From the NCBI GenBank assembly GCA_949297215.1, contig CASFRV010000001.1, positions 186,001 through 250,000 of the forward strand: a stretch of 64,000 nt of DNA, written 5' to 3'. The notes under the pieces were generated by a model, which was not told the DNA's origin, searched no databases, and saw only the letters and a list, made by a program, of their open reading frames with translations. Source of the DNA: an uncultured Bacteroidales bacterium (GTDB lineage: Bacteria; Bacteroidota; Bacteroidia; Bacteroidales; Bacteroidaceae). Shown here one piece after another: positions 26,226-35,115 of this stretch. Position numbers and translations under genes: made by a program. The number at the start of each line of letters is the position of its first letter. The first letter of the stretch is position 1.

Positions 26226-26870
26226 TCATTGCAGATAAAAATTGGTCCTCCGCTCTTCGCCGATAGTCGTTTCGTCGCCATGCCCCGGAAAGACACGCAC
26301 ATCGTCGGGCAGGGTGAGCACGCGTGCCCGCAGGCTGTCTACGAGTGCCGCCTCGCTGCCGCCCGGCAGGTCGGTGCGCCCGATGGCGTGGCGGAACAGG
26401 CTGTCGCCGCTGAACAGGCAGCCCTCGTCCTCGCAGTAGAAGCACACGCCGCCCGGTGTGTGTCCCGGTGTGGCGATGGCGCGGAGCGTGTGGCTGCCGA
26501 AGGTCAGCAGGTCGCCGTCGTTGAAAGCCGGGCCTGCCGGCGGTGTGGCCAGCGGCAGGTCGCGGTGGAGGAACATGCGCATCTGCCCGGCGGCTGCGGC
26601 ATACGTGGCAGCCTCGGCGGTGAGCATTTCGGGCAGCAGGCCGTACGTGTCGTGGACAAAGGCTGCGCCGAACACGTGGTCAAAATGGCCGTGCGTGTTG
26701 AGCAGCCGTTTGGGCCGCAGGCTGTTCTGCTCAATGTACTGGCGGATGCCTTCCTTCTCCTCGGGAAAAAACGCGCCGCAGTCGATAATGACGGCCTCGC
26801 CCGTCTCGTCGGAAAGAACGTAGCAGTTCTCTTCGATCATGTTGACGATAAATCGCTGGATGTGGAGCAT
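26226..26870 (-). CDS. MBL-fold metallo-hydrolase (glyoxalase II-like)
   Basis: A 214-residue metallo-beta-lactamase-fold protein. NTHGHFDHVFG is the HxHxDH metal motif; IATPGHTPGG and FSGDSLFRHAIGRTDLPGG provide the other His and Asp ligands; FPGHGDET closes the site. Such proteins hydrolyse thioesters such as S-lactoylglutathione-type substrates, but the substrate here is unknown. It is the last of the GH13-rsmG-MBL minus-strand run, 18 bp after rsmG. Confidence 0.92.
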   Translation of the reverse strand: MLHIQRFIVNMIEENCYVLSDETGEAVIIDCGAFFPEEKEGIRQYIEQNSLRPKRLLNTHGHFDHVFGAAFVHDTYGLLPEMLTAEAATYAAAAGQMRMFLHRDLPLATPPAGPAFNDGDLLTFGSHTLRAIATPGHTPGGVCFYCEDEGCLFSGDSLFRHAIGRTDLPGGSEAALVDSLRARVLTLPDDVRVFPGHGDETTIGEERRTNFYLQ

Positions 26871-26888
26871 AGTGGCAGTGTTTGCGCG

Positions 26889-27524
26889 TTAATGGACGGG
26901 GATGAAGACGAGCTTTTTCTTTTCGAAGAACTCATCCTTGAAATAGTCGGAGAGGTCCCACGTGAGCGCCTCATGGCGGAACGGGGCCAGCTCGCCCGAG
27001 AGGTCGCCTCCCTTGAGCATGAGCAGACCGTTGGGCAAAGAGTTGTGAGGCTCGCGCCTGACGTTTTTATGCACCAGCTTGACAAACTCGCCCGTGTTCA
27101 TGACGCCGCGGCTAAGCACGAAATCGTATTTTCCCTTCTCCTCCACAGCGTTTCGGTGGGTGGCCGTGACGTTCGTCAGGCCGATGCTTTCGCTCACGGC
27201 CGAGACCACTTTGATTTTCTTGCCGATGCTGTCGATGAGGTGAAAGCTGCATTCGGGAAACAGGATGGCCAGCGGAATGCCCGGGAAACCGCCGCCCGTA
27301 CCAACGTCGAGCAGCGACGTTCCCGGCCTGAAAGAGACCACTTTGGCGGGAGCCAACGAGTGGAGCACGTGGTGAACGTACAGGTTGTCGATATCTTTGC
27401 GCGATATGACGTTAATCTGTGCGTTCCACTCGCGGTAAAGGGCGTCCAGCCGGCGGAACTGCTCTTTTTGCGTCTCGGAAAGAGTGGGGAAATACTCGAA
27501 TATAATGTCTGCGGTGGCGGGCAT
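26889..27524 (-). CDS. rsmG: 16S rRNA (guanine-527-N7)-methyltransferase
   Basis: This 211-residue protein has LLDVGTGGGFPGIPLAILFP, the SAM-binding loop of RsmG/GidB, followed by HLIDSIGKKIKVV and FVLSRGVMN. It methylates N7 of G527 in 16S rRNA. It lies 13 bp downstream of the GH13 gene on the same strand. Confidence 0.95.
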   Translation of the reverse strand: MPATADIIFEYFPTLSETQKEQFRRLDALYREWNAQINVISRKDIDNLYVHHVLHSLAPAKVVSFRPGTSLLDVGTGGGFPGIPLAILFPECSFHLIDSIGKKIKVVSAVSESIGLTNVTATHRNAVEEKGKYDFVLSRGVMNTGEFVKLVHKNVRREPHNSLPNGLLMLKGGDLSGELAPFRHEALTWDLSDYFKDEFFEKKKLVFIPVH

Positions 27525-27537
27525 ATCGTGATGAGTT

Positions 27538-29217
27538 TTAAACGTTGAACTTCAAGATGGCTGCTCCGTGGGCCGGGATGGCTACGAAGGTGTGGTGGTC
27601 GGCTTTCAGGGCGATGGTCTGCGTTTCTCCCGTGAGCAGGTCGATGGCTGCGTGCTCTCCCGGGCGCAGACCCAGGTAGGTGAAGGCGTTGGCGGGGATT
27701 CTCACGCCGACGCTCGTCGCCTCGCTCCCGAAGTTGCACACGATGAGCAGCGTTTCGCGCCCGGCCTTGCGCATGAAGGCGTAGTGGCGGTCGCAGTCGA
27801 AGCAGCAGGTGCGGTCGTAGTTGGCGTGCATCAGGTCGTAGAAGGCGCCCTCGCGCACGGCCGCCTCGCTGTTGCACATGGAAACCACCTTTTCATAGAA
27901 CACGTAGAGCTCAGCTTCCTGCTGGGTGAAGGTCTGCGGGCCATTTACGAGTTTTTCCAGGCTGCCCACGCGCCAATAGTCGAAGATGGTGGTGCGCCCG
28001 TCGCGGCCGCTGAAGCCTTCCTCGTCCATTCCGCGCTCGCCGAGCTCTTGTCCGGCGTAGACCATGAGCGGGTTGCTGCCCATGCAGGCGGCTGCGACGA
28101 AGGCAGGCCGCGCCTTGCGGGCATCGCCAGCGAAGAAATCGGAGGCGATGCGCTGCTCGTCGTGGTTTTCAAGGAAGTTGAGCATGTGGTCGCGGATGTC
28201 GTCCACGCTTTGCCAGCAGCCCGTGATGCAGGCTGCCGACTGCTCGCCGCGCACGACGGCGCGCAGCGTGTCGTAAAGCCCCACCTTGTCGTACAGATAG
28301 TCGAAACCGCCGCGGTGCAGGTAGTCGCGGTATTGGGCCGGGTTGTACACCTCGGCTATGAACTCTATGTGCGGATGTTTGGCCTTGACCTGCGGAATGG
28401 CCCAGGCCCAAAACTCGCAGGGCACCATCTCGGCCATGTCGCAACGGAAGGCGTCGACGCCCTTGCGCGCCCAAAAGAGCAGAATGGCTGTCATCTTTTT
28501 CCACGTGTCGGGCACGGGGTCGAAATGGGGCGTGCGGCCGTTCTGATAGTCGACGCCATAGTTGAGCTTTACCGTCTCATACCAGTCGTTGCGCTGCGGC
28601 CAGGCGTCGAAGCGGTCGTTGCCCGTGGCCTTGGCCGGGTATTCCTTGTAGGGCGACGGGGCGGAGCGCTCCGTGTCGAAGTCGGTGTGCAGCGGCTGCC
28701 CCGTAATGTAGTAGAAATTGTTCGCGGCCGAGAATGCCTGCGTCGTGTCGTCGCCCTCGCCCAGGTCCTTGGTGCGGGCCGGCTTGGCGTCCGAGGCATA
28801 CTGCCGTGCCACGTGGTTGGGCACGAAGTCGATGACGGCTTTCAGCCCCGCCTTGTGCGTACGCCGGAGCAGGGCTGCAAATTCCTTCATGCGCGAGGGC
28901 ACATCGGTGGCCAAATCGGGGTCGACGTCGTAGTAATCTTTCACGGCATAGGGCGAACCGGCCTTTCCCTTCACCACGGCCGGGTGGTCGGCCCGTATGC
29001 CGCAGGCAGTGTAGTCGGTCTGCGTGGCATGTTCCAGCAGGCCGGTGTACCATATGTGCGTAAAGCCAAAGCGGCGGATGCGCGCGAGATCAGCGTCGGT
29101 GAAAGCGGCCATTTTCCCGCAGCCGTTTTCGGCCAGCGTCCCGTTAGGGATGTTTTTGCCCGTTGTGTTGCCGTAGAGTCGCGGCAGCACCTGGTATATT
29201 GTGATTTTCTCTTTCAT
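27538..29217 (-). CDS. GH13 family alpha-amylase-like enzyme
   Basis: A 559-residue GH13 enzyme. All four conserved regions are visible: VIDFVPNHV, FRCDMAEMVP with the Asp nucleophile, EFIAEVYNP with the Glu acid/base, and FLENHDEQRI with the transition-state HD. No signal peptide is seen, so it probably acts in the cytoplasm on alpha-glucans or maltodextrins. A C-terminal beta-sandwich follows the barrel. It heads the GH13-rsmG-MBL run and is separate from the glucan operon at 2.7-7.3 kb. Confidence 0.92.
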   Translation of the reverse strand: MKEKITIYQVLPRLYGNTTGKNIPNGTLAENGCGKMAAFTDADLARIRRFGFTHIWYTGLLEHATQTDYTACGIRADHPAVVKGKAGSPYAVKDYYDVDPDLATDVPSRMKEFAALLRRTHKAGLKAVIDFVPNHVARQYASDAKPARTKDLGEGDDTTQAFSAANNFYYITGQPLHTDFDTERSAPSPYKEYPAKATGNDRFDAWPQRNDWYETVKLNYGVDYQNGRTPHFDPVPDTWKKMTAILLFWARKGVDAFRCDMAEMVPCEFWAWAIPQVKAKHPHIEFIAEVYNPAQYRDYLHRGGFDYLYDKVGLYDTLRAVVRGEQSAACITGCWQSVDDIRDHMLNFLENHDEQRIASDFFAGDARKARPAFVAAACMGSNPLMVYAGQELGERGMDEEGFSGRDGRTTIFDYWRVGSLEKLVNGPQTFTQQEAELYVFYEKVVSMCNSEAAVREGAFYDLMHANYDRTCCFDCDRHYAFMRKAGRETLLIVCNFGSEATSVGVRIPANAFTYLGLRPGEHAAIDLLTGETQTIALKADHHTFVAIPAHGAAILKFNV

Positions 29218-29271
29218 GGCAGGGTATTTATAGGGTTGTTGTGCGATGAGGCGCGGGGCTGTGCAAAGCGG

Positions 29272-29320
29272 AAAGTGGAGAGCCGGCCCCGTCTGCCGGG
29301 TTGTTCCGTCTCTCCACTTT
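29272..29320 (-). terminator. Hairpin downstream of fabD
   Basis: AAAGTGGAGAG (29272-29282) pairs with CTCTCCACTTT (29310-29320), and an inner CCGG-rich stem adds strength. It lies 22 bp beyond the fabD stop. The tail is only TTT, so efficiency is uncertain. Confidence 0.6.
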
Positions 29321-29341
29321 TCGTTTGCTGTCTTACGCGGG

Positions 29342-30241
29342 TCAGTTGGCCACGCCGTGGATGCTTACGGCGTCGTTGCCCTTGCATATTTTGGCAATCA
29401 TGCCTTGCAGGGCCTTGCCCGGTCCGCATTCGGTGAAGCTCGTAGCGCCGTCGGCCACCATGTTGGTCACTTCTTTCGTCCAGAGCACCGATGCCGTCAG
29501 CTGGGCGATGAGGTTGGCCTTGATTTCTTCGGGCTCCGTGTGGGGCAGGCCGTCCACGTTCTGGTAAACGGGGCATATAGGCTTGTGGAACTCCGTTACG
29601 GCGATGGCTGCTTCCAGCTCCTCTTTGGCGGGCTGCATCAGGGGCGAGTGGAACGCTCCGCTCACGGGCAGCACCAGTGCGCGCTTGGCACCTGCTTCTT
29701 TCAGCTTGGCGCAGGCTTCGTTGATGGCCTCTACGTGGCCCGAGATGACCAGCTGGCCCGGGCAGTTGTAGTTGGCCGGCACGACGATGTGGCCTTCGCG
29801 GCTCACCTCGCGGCATACGGCCTCTACCTTCTCATCGGGCAGGGCGATGATGGCGGCCATGGTCGAGGGAGCGGCCTCGCAGGCCTTTTGCATGGCGATG
29901 GCGCGGGCGTACACCAGTTTCAGACCGTCCTCGAAGCTCAGGGCGCGTGCGGCCGTCAGGGCCGAGAGCTCGCCCAGCGAGTGGCCGGCCACCATGGCGG
30001 GCTGGAAGTCGGCGCCCAGGCACAGCGCGCTCACCACGCTGTGGAGGAAAACGGCGGGCTGCGTCACCTTCGTCTGTTTCAGCTCCTCGTCCGTTCCTTC
30101 AAACATGATGTCGGTGATGCGGAAGCCCAGGATATCGTTGGCTTTCTCGAAGAACTGCTTGGCAATGGGGTGCTTCTCGTAGAGGTCTTTGCCCATACCT
30201 ACGAACTGTGCCCCCTGACCGGGAAATACGAATGCGTTCAT
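29342..30241 (-). CDS. fabD: Malonyl-CoA:ACP transacylase
   Basis: A 299-residue enzyme of type II fatty acid synthesis. MNAFVFPGQGAQFVGMGKDL is the family start, GHSLGELSAL holds the catalytic Ser, and VSGAFHSPLM the catalytic His. It loads malonate on acyl carrier protein. Its own promoter and a downstream hairpin suggest a single-gene unit. Confidence 0.97.
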   Translation of the reverse strand: MNAFVFPGQGAQFVGMGKDLYEKHPIAKQFFEKANDILGFRITDIMFEGTDEELKQTKVTQPAVFLHSVVSALCLGADFQPAMVAGHSLGELSALTAARALSFEDGLKLVYARAIAMQKACEAAPSTMAAIIALPDEKVEAVCREVSREGHIVVPANYNCPGQLVISGHVEAINEACAKLKEAGAKRALVLPVSGAFHSPLMQPAKEELEAAIAVTEFHKPICPVYQNVDGLPHTEPEEIKANLIAQLTASVLWTKEVTNMVADGATSFTECGPGKALQGMIAKICKGNDAVSIHGVAN

Positions 30242-30297
30242 TTTGTTATGCGTTGATTAATAATAGCTTGTTCACGTCTCCGCCAGCAGAGACTGTG

Positions 30298-30305
30298 CAA
30301 AGGTA
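30298..30305 (-). promoter_or_regulatory. -7 element of fabD
   Basis: The reverse strand reads TACCTTTG 56 bp upstream of the fabD ATG. The -33 half is not obvious. Confidence 0.5.
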
Positions 30306-30378
30306 ACATTTTCTTTTGGATGCCCCGGTTTAACGGGTGTGAACACGCTGGTTTTCCCGCCCGTTTTAGCGTTCTTTA

Positions 30379-31200
30379 TTACCTCACGACGGCGGGGCGG
30401 GGGGCAAACAGGTGGTTCATGCCTCCGCGCCCCCGTCCGGCCGCCACGTCGCGCCCGCTGTCGAGGGCCTGCTGCACGTATCGTTTGGCCTCGCGCACGG
30501 CATCGGCCGGACCGAGGCCCAGGGCGGCCCAGGCGGCAATGGCCGACGTCAGCGTGCAGCCCGTGCCGTGCGTGTTGCGCGTGGCCACGGGCCGTCCCGG
30601 CGCCACGGCTGCGACGCCGTGGGGCGTGAGCAGCACGTCGTCTTTCGTTTCGTCGAAATGGCCCGATTTCAGCAGCACGTAGCCCCCCGTGCGTGCGGCC
30701 AGACGCATGGCGGCGGCTTGTGCGGCGGCGTGGTCGGCGGCCGGCGGTTCACCTCCGAGCAGGCTGAGCTCGTCGCGGTTGACGGCCACCAGCGTGCAGA
30801 GGGGCATAAGTTCTTCGGCGAGCGCCCGCGCCACGCCCTCTGCCGCCAGCGCAAAGCCTCCCGACGAGGCCACGACGGGATCGAGCACGACAAAGGGCGG
30901 CTTGTGGCGGTCGAGCACGCGCGCAATGGCGCCCACGGTGGCCGCCGTGCCCGTCATGCCGATTTTCACGGCGTGGGGCGGCGTGTCGTCAAGCAGGGTT
31001 TCCAGCTGCCGCTCCACCAGCATGGCGTCCACGGCTGTGCTGCCGCAGACGCCCAGCGTGTTCTGCACCGTCAGGCAGGTGGCCACGGCCATCCCCTGAC
31101 AGCCCAGGGCGGCAAACGTCTTGACGTCGGCCAGCAGGCCCGCCCCGCCCGAGGGGTCGAGCCCGGCGATGCTCAGGCAGCGAACGTATTCTTTTGTCAT
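30379..31200 (-). CDS. thiD: Hydroxymethylpyrimidine (phosphate) kinase
   Basis: A 273-residue ribokinase-fold enzyme. LSIAGLDPSGGAGLLADVKT is the ThiD start; VVLDPVVASSGG and NTHGTGCTLTSAIAAWAALG give the phosphate and anion-hole motifs. It phosphorylates HMP and HMP-P in thiamine synthesis. The start at 31200 removes a Cys/Arg-rich extension of the open frame. No TPP riboswitch is seen upstream. Confidence 0.93.
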   Translation of the reverse strand: MTKEYVRCLSIAGLDPSGGAGLLADVKTFAALGCQGMAVATCLTVQNTLGVCGSTAVDAMLVERQLETLLDDTPPHAVKIGMTGTAATVGAIARVLDRHKPPFVVLDPVVASSGGFALAAEGVARALAEELMPLCTLVAVNRDELSLLGGEPPAADHAAAQAAAMRLAARTGGYVLLKSGHFDETKDDVLLTPHGVAAVAPGRPVATRNTHGTGCTLTSAIAAWAALGLGPADAVREAKRYVQQALDSGRDVAAGRGRGGMNHLFAPRPAVVR

Positions 31201-31330
31201 GCAGCGTGTTAGGGTTAAGATGAGGCCGCATCGGGACCGGTCGTTCCTGCGGCACGGCAAATTTAAGGAAAAAATGCGCTTCTCCCTGCCCAATCGTTTT
31301 ATTTCCCGGCAGAGCGAAATAGGCAGCCGC

Positions 31331-31361
31331 TTTGTCTGGCGCTCCGTTTTTGTTAACTTTG
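31331..31361 (+). promoter_or_regulatory. Promoter of ribE-nth
   Basis: TTTG (31331-31334), a 19-base spacer and TAACTTTG (31354-31361) match the Bacteroidetes consensus. It lies 27 bp upstream of the ribE ATG. No FMN riboswitch fits in this short leader. Confidence 0.75.
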
Positions 31362-31388
31362 CCGGCGGTAACTTTAAAAACGCATGAC

Positions 31389-32000
31389 ATGTTTTCAGGA
31401 ATCATAGAACAGATGGCCGAGGTCGTGGCCGTAGAGAAAGACCGCGAGAACGTGCGCCTCACGCTGCGCTGCCCCTTTGCCCCCGAGCTGAGCGTCGACC
31501 AGAGCGTGGCCCACAACGGCGTATGCCTCACCGTCGAGCGCATTGAGGGCGATACCTACGTGGTGACGGCCATGAAGGAGACGCTCGACCGCAGCAACCT
31601 GGGCGAGCTGCGCCCCGGCGACTGCGTCAACGTGGAGCGCTCCATGCGTGCCGGCGGCCGGCTGGACGGACATATCGTTCAGGGCCACGTGGACACGACG
31701 GCCCTCTGCACGGCCGTCGACGATGCCGACGGCAGCTACGTCTTCACCTTCCGCTACGACAGCGATCCCGAGATGGCCCGCCGCGGCTATTTCACCGTCG
31801 ATAAGGGGAGCGTCGCCGTCAACGGCGTGAGCCTCACCGTGTGCCGCCCCACGGACGACGCTTTCAGCGTGAGCATCATCCCCTATACGTACGAACACAC
31901 CAACTTCCGCGACATCCGCGTCGGGACGCGCGTCAACATCGAGTTCGACATCCTGGGCAAGTACATTAGCCGTCTGGCCCACTTCACGCAGCAGCCCTGA
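31389..32000 (+). CDS. ribE: Riboflavin synthase, alpha subunit
   Basis: This 203-residue protein starts [15 protein letters not shown] and has the two repeated lumazine-binding domains: [11 protein letters not shown] in the first and [11 protein letters not shown] in the second. It converts two 6,7-dimethyl-8-ribityllumazine molecules to riboflavin. The ATG at 31389 lies just beyond a good promoter. nth follows 3 bp later. Confidence 0.96.
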   Translation: MFSGIIEQMAEVVAVEKDRENVRLTLRCPFAPELSVDQSVAHNGVCLTVERIEGDTYVVTAMKETLDRSNLGELRPGDCVNVERSMRAGGRLDGHIVQGHVDTTALCTAVDDADGSYVFTFRYDSDPEMARRGYFTVDKGSVAVNGVSLTVCRPTDDAFSVSIIPYTYEHTNFRDIRVGTRVNIEFDILGKYISRLAHFTQQP

Positions 32001-32003
32001 GCC

Positions 32004-32666
32004 ATGAAAAAGGCCGACCTGTACGCCGCCGTGCTCGACTACTTCGGGAAAACGATGCCCCCCTCCGACACGGAGCTCCACTACGACAACCCGTTCCAGC
32101 TCATAGTGGCCGTAGTGCTCTCGGCCCAGTGTACCGACAAACGCATCAACCTGGTGACGCCGCGCCTCTTCCACGATTTTCCGACGCCCGAGGCGCTCGC
32201 CGCCACCACGCCCGAGGTGGTCTACGATTACATCCGAAGTGTGAGCTATCCCAACGCCAAAGCCCGCCACTTGGTGGGGCTGGCCCGTATGCTCACCGAA
32301 CGCTTCGGCGGCCGCGTGCCCTCAGAGCTCAGCGAGCTCACGCAGCTGCCCGGCGTGGGGCGCAAAACGGCCAACGTCATCCTGGCCATCGTCTATGGGC
32401 AGGCCGCCCTGGCTGTCGACACGCACGTCTTCCGCGTGAGCCACCGCCTCGGCCTCGTGCCCGCCCGCTGCACCACGCCCCTGGCCGTCGAGCTCGAGCT
32501 CCGGCGCCACATCCCCGAAGCGCTCGTGGCCAAGTCGCACTTCTGGCTCCTCTATCACGGCCGCTACACCTGCACCGCCCGCGCCCCCCGTTGCGCCACC
32601 TGCGGCCTGCAACTCATCTGCCCCGACTTCCGCAAGCGCGAAAAAACGCACCCCCTCCCGCAGTAG
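32004..32666 (+). CDS. nth: Endonuclease III
   Basis: A 220-residue DNA glycosylase/AP lyase. [14 protein letters not shown] is the helix-hairpin-helix with the catalytic Lys; [13 protein letters not shown] carries the catalytic Asp. The C-terminal C-x6-C-x2-C-x5-C ([17 protein letters not shown]) binds the 4Fe-4S cluster. It removes oxidised pyrimidines. Cotranscribed with ribE. Confidence 0.96.
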   Translation: MKKADLYAAVLDYFGKTMPPSDTELHYDNPFQLIVAVVLSAQCTDKRINLVTPRLFHDFPTPEALAATTPEVVYDYIRSVSYPNAKARHLVGLARMLTERFGGRVPSELSELTQLPGVGRKTANVILAIVYGQAALAVDTHVFRVSHRLGLVPARCTTPLAVELELRRHIPEALVAKSHFWLLYHGRYTCTARAPRCATCGLQLICPDFRKREKTHPLPQ

Positions 32667-32695
32667 CTTTGGCGGGCGGGAAAAAATATCCCGGC

Positions 32696-32729
32696 TTGCG
32701 GCATATTCCGTCTAATTTCCGTATATTTG
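32696..32729 (+). promoter_or_regulatory. Promoter of pgk
   Basis: TTG (32696-32698), a 23-base spacer and TATATTTG (32722-32729) precede the pgk ATG by about 70 bp. The spacer is at the long end of the consensus. Confidence 0.55.
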
Positions 32730-32797
32730 CTGCGCAAACGGTGGGAATGCCGCCGCGTGCGCAGCAAAACGGAACTTTCGTTAAATATATAAGAGTT

Positions 32798-34048
32798 ATG
32801 ACTATTGACACTTGCGATTTCAAAGGCAAAAAAGTGATTGTCCGCGTGGACTTTAACGTGCCCTTGGACGAAAACGGCAACATCACCGACGATACGCGTA
32901 TCCGCGGTGCGCTGCCCACGTTGAAAAAGGTGCTCGCCGAAGGCGGAGCGCTCATCATCATGTCGCACATGGGCCGCCCGAAGAAAAACCCCGACCCCAA
33001 GTTCTCCCTCCGCCAGATTGTGGGCGCCGTCAGCGAGAAGCTGGGTGTTCCTGTGCAGTTCTGCGACGATTGCCAGAAGGCTCAGGCTCAGGCCGCCGCA
33101 TTAAAGGACGGCGAGGTGCTGCTTCTCGAAAATCTGCGCTTTTATGAGGAAGAGACGGGCAAGCCTCGCGGCGAGTTCGCCTCGGACGAAGAAAAGGCTG
33201 CCGCCAAGAAGGCCCTTAAAGAGAAGCAGAAGGAATTTACCAAGACGCTTGCCTCGTATGCCGACATTTATATCAACGATGCCTTCGGAACGGCACACCG
33301 CAAGCACGCTTCTACCGCCATTATTGCCGACTACTTCGACCAGGATCACAAGATGTTCGGCTACTTGATGGAGAAGGAAGTGGCCGCAGTCAACAAGGTA
33401 ATGAACGACATCCGCCACCCGTTCACCGCCATCATGGGCGGCTCGAAGGTTTCCTCGAAGATAGAAATCATCGAAAACCTGCTGAACAAGGTGGACAACC
33501 TGATTCTCACCGGTGGCATGACTTATACGTTCAAGAAGGCCAACGGTGGCCAGATTGGCAAGTCGATCTGCGAGGACGACTTCCTGAACCTGGCGCTCGA
33601 AATTGAGAAGAAAGCCAAGGAAAAAGGCGTCAACCTGGTCATTGCCGAGGACGCCAAGTGTGGCGACGACTTCAAAAACGACTGCAACGTGCAGTACTGC
33701 CCCGCCGACGCCATCCCCGAGGGCTGGGAAGGCATGGATATCGGTCCCAAGGCAATGGAAAGCTTCGCCAAAGTAATTAAAGAGAGCAAGACCATTCTGT
33801 GGAACGGCCCCGCCGGCGTGTTCGAGATGGACAACTTTACGGCCGGCTCGCGTGCCGTGGCCGAGGCCATCTGCGAGGCAACGGCCAACGGTGCTTTCTC
33901 GCTCATCGGCGGTGGCGACTCCGTGGCCTGCATCAACAAGTTCGGCATGGCCGACAAGGTGTCCTACGTCTCCACGGGTGGAGGTGCCTTGCTCGAAGCC
34001 ATCGAAGGCAAGGTGCTGCCCGGCATTGCCGCCATCAAGGGCGAATAA
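32798..34048 (+). CDS. pgk: Phosphoglycerate kinase
   Basis: A 416-residue glycolytic enzyme, normal length. [17 protein letters not shown] is the N-terminal substrate site, SHMGRPK and NDAFGTAHR follow, and [13 protein letters not shown] is the nucleotide site near the C-terminus. The ATG at 32798 is preceded by TAAGAG, a weak ribosome site. Codon use is less GC-rich than the neighbours, as expected for a highly expressed gene. Confidence 0.97.
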   Translation: MTIDTCDFKGKKVIVRVDFNVPLDENGNITDDTRIRGALPTLKKVLAEGGALIIMSHMGRPKKNPDPKFSLRQIVGAVSEKLGVPVQFCDDCQKAQAQAAALKDGEVLLLENLRFYEEETGKPRGEFASDEEKAAAKKALKEKQKEFTKTLASYADIYINDAFGTAHRKHASTAIIADYFDQDHKMFGYLMEKEVAAVNKVMNDIRHPFTAIMGGSKVSSKIEIIENLLNKVDNLILTGGMTYTFKKANGGQIGKSICEDDFLNLALEIEKKAKEKGVNLVIAEDAKCGDDFKNDCNVQYCPADAIPEGWEGMDIGPKAMESFAKVIKESKTILWNGPAGVFEMDNFTAGSRAVAEAICEATANGAFSLIGGGDSVACINKFGMADKVSYVSTGGGALLEAIEGKVLPGIAAIKGE

Positions 34049-34082
34049 GCGTGCTCCGTCTTTCCGACGCGAAACATACTGA

Positions 34083-34126
34083 CAGGGGAGGGCGCCCGGG
34101 TGGCGCCTGCCCCTTTGTTTTTCTTT
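34083..34126 (+). terminator. Intrinsic terminator of pgk
   Basis: AGGGGAGGGCGCC and GGCGCCTGCCCCT form a stem with one mismatch, followed by TTTGTTTTTC. It ends 10 bp before the next gene. Confidence 0.75.
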
Positions 34127-34136
34127 TTTATCAGCG

Positions 34137-35111
34137 ATGAAGCGTATTTTTATCCTACTTTCCCTCCTGCTGCCGGCCGTCGTGATGATGTCGTGCCGCG
34201 ACGGAGCGACGCCTGCGGCCCCGGCCGAAGCGAAGCAGCCCGTGCGCCACGACTCTGCCGTGCAGGCCGGGTTGCGGGTGGCCTTGCTGCCCACGCTCGA
34301 CTGCCTGCCGTTCTTTTATGCCGGCGAGACGGGCATCTACGACAGCCTCGGGCTGAGCGTAGAGCTGCGCACGTTCGGGGCGCAGGCCGACTGCGACACG
34401 GCGCTGCTCGGCACGTGGGCCGACGTCTCCGCCTCCGACCTCGTCACGGTGCGTCTGCAACGGCGCCGCGGCCATGCCGTCTCGGCTGTTGCGGCCACAG
34501 ACGGCCGCTGGTCGCTGGTGGTGTCGCGCCTGCTGCGTGTGCGCCGTCTCTCGCAGGCGAAAGAGCGCATGGTGGCCGTGGCGCGCCAGTCGTATGCCGA
34601 CTATCTCACGACCGAGGCGCTTCAAAGCGAGGGCATGGGCTACGACGACGTGTTCCGCCCGCAGATTAACGCCCTGCGCCTGCGGCTCGACATGCTCTAC
34701 AACGACCAGGTCGACCTCTCCGTCCTGCCCGAGCCTCAGGCCTCGGCGGCGCGGGCGCTGGGCCATCGCGTCATCTATACGGGCCGCGTCGCCATGGGCT
34801 GCATCGCCGCCAAAGACAGCGTGCTGGCCGACACGGTGCGCGCCGCCCGCGTGCGCCTGCTGCTCAGGGGCTATGACGAGGCCGTGGCCCGCCTGAACAA
34901 AGGCGGGAAGAGCGCGGCGCTCCCCCTTTTGCGCCGCGTGTATGAGCTTTCGCCCGCAGCTGTCGATTCGTTGCGGTGGCCAAAGTTCCGCCCGCTCCAC
35001 GCCCCCGCCGACGAGAGCCTCGACAGGGCCGTGCAGTATCTGCGCGAGCAGGGCCTGCTGCGCAGCGACGAGGGGGCGGGCAACATGGTAAACAAACGAT
35101 TTCTGAAATAA
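34137..35111 (+). CDS. NMT1/SsuA-like periplasmic lipoprotein
   Basis: A 324-residue protein starting MKRIFILLSLLLPAVVMMSC, a lipoprotein signal with Cys20 as the lipid site. LRVALLPTLDCLPFFYAGET then GIYDSLGLSVEL follows the opening of NMT1/THI5- and SsuA-type solute-binding proteins; DCDTALLGTWADVSASDL and QVDLSVLPEPQASAARALGH continue the fold. Such proteins normally feed an ABC importer, but no permease or ATPase gene is near. It runs 4 bp ahead of the TPR gene. Ligand unknown; a scaffold role rather than transport is possible. Confidence 0.75.
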   Translation: MKRIFILLSLLLPAVVMMSCRDGATPAAPAEAKQPVRHDSAVQAGLRVALLPTLDCLPFFYAGETGIYDSLGLSVELRTFGAQADCDTALLGTWADVSASDLVTVRLQRRRGHAVSAVAATDGRWSLVVSRLLRVRRLSQAKERMVAVARQSYADYLTTEALQSEGMGYDDVFRPQINALRLRLDMLYNDQVDLSVLPEPQASAARALGHRVIYTGRVAMGCIAAKDSVLADTVRAARVRLLLRGYDEAVARLNKGGKSAALPLLRRVYELSPAAVDSLRWPKFRPLHAPADESLDRAVQYLREQGLLRSDEGAGNMVNKRFLK

Positions 35112-35115
35112 AACG

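Noticed and set aside
31201-31330. TPP or FMN riboswitch near thiD and ribE
   Set aside because: I looked for the thi-box and RFN core motifs on both strands and did not see them; the ribE leader is too short.
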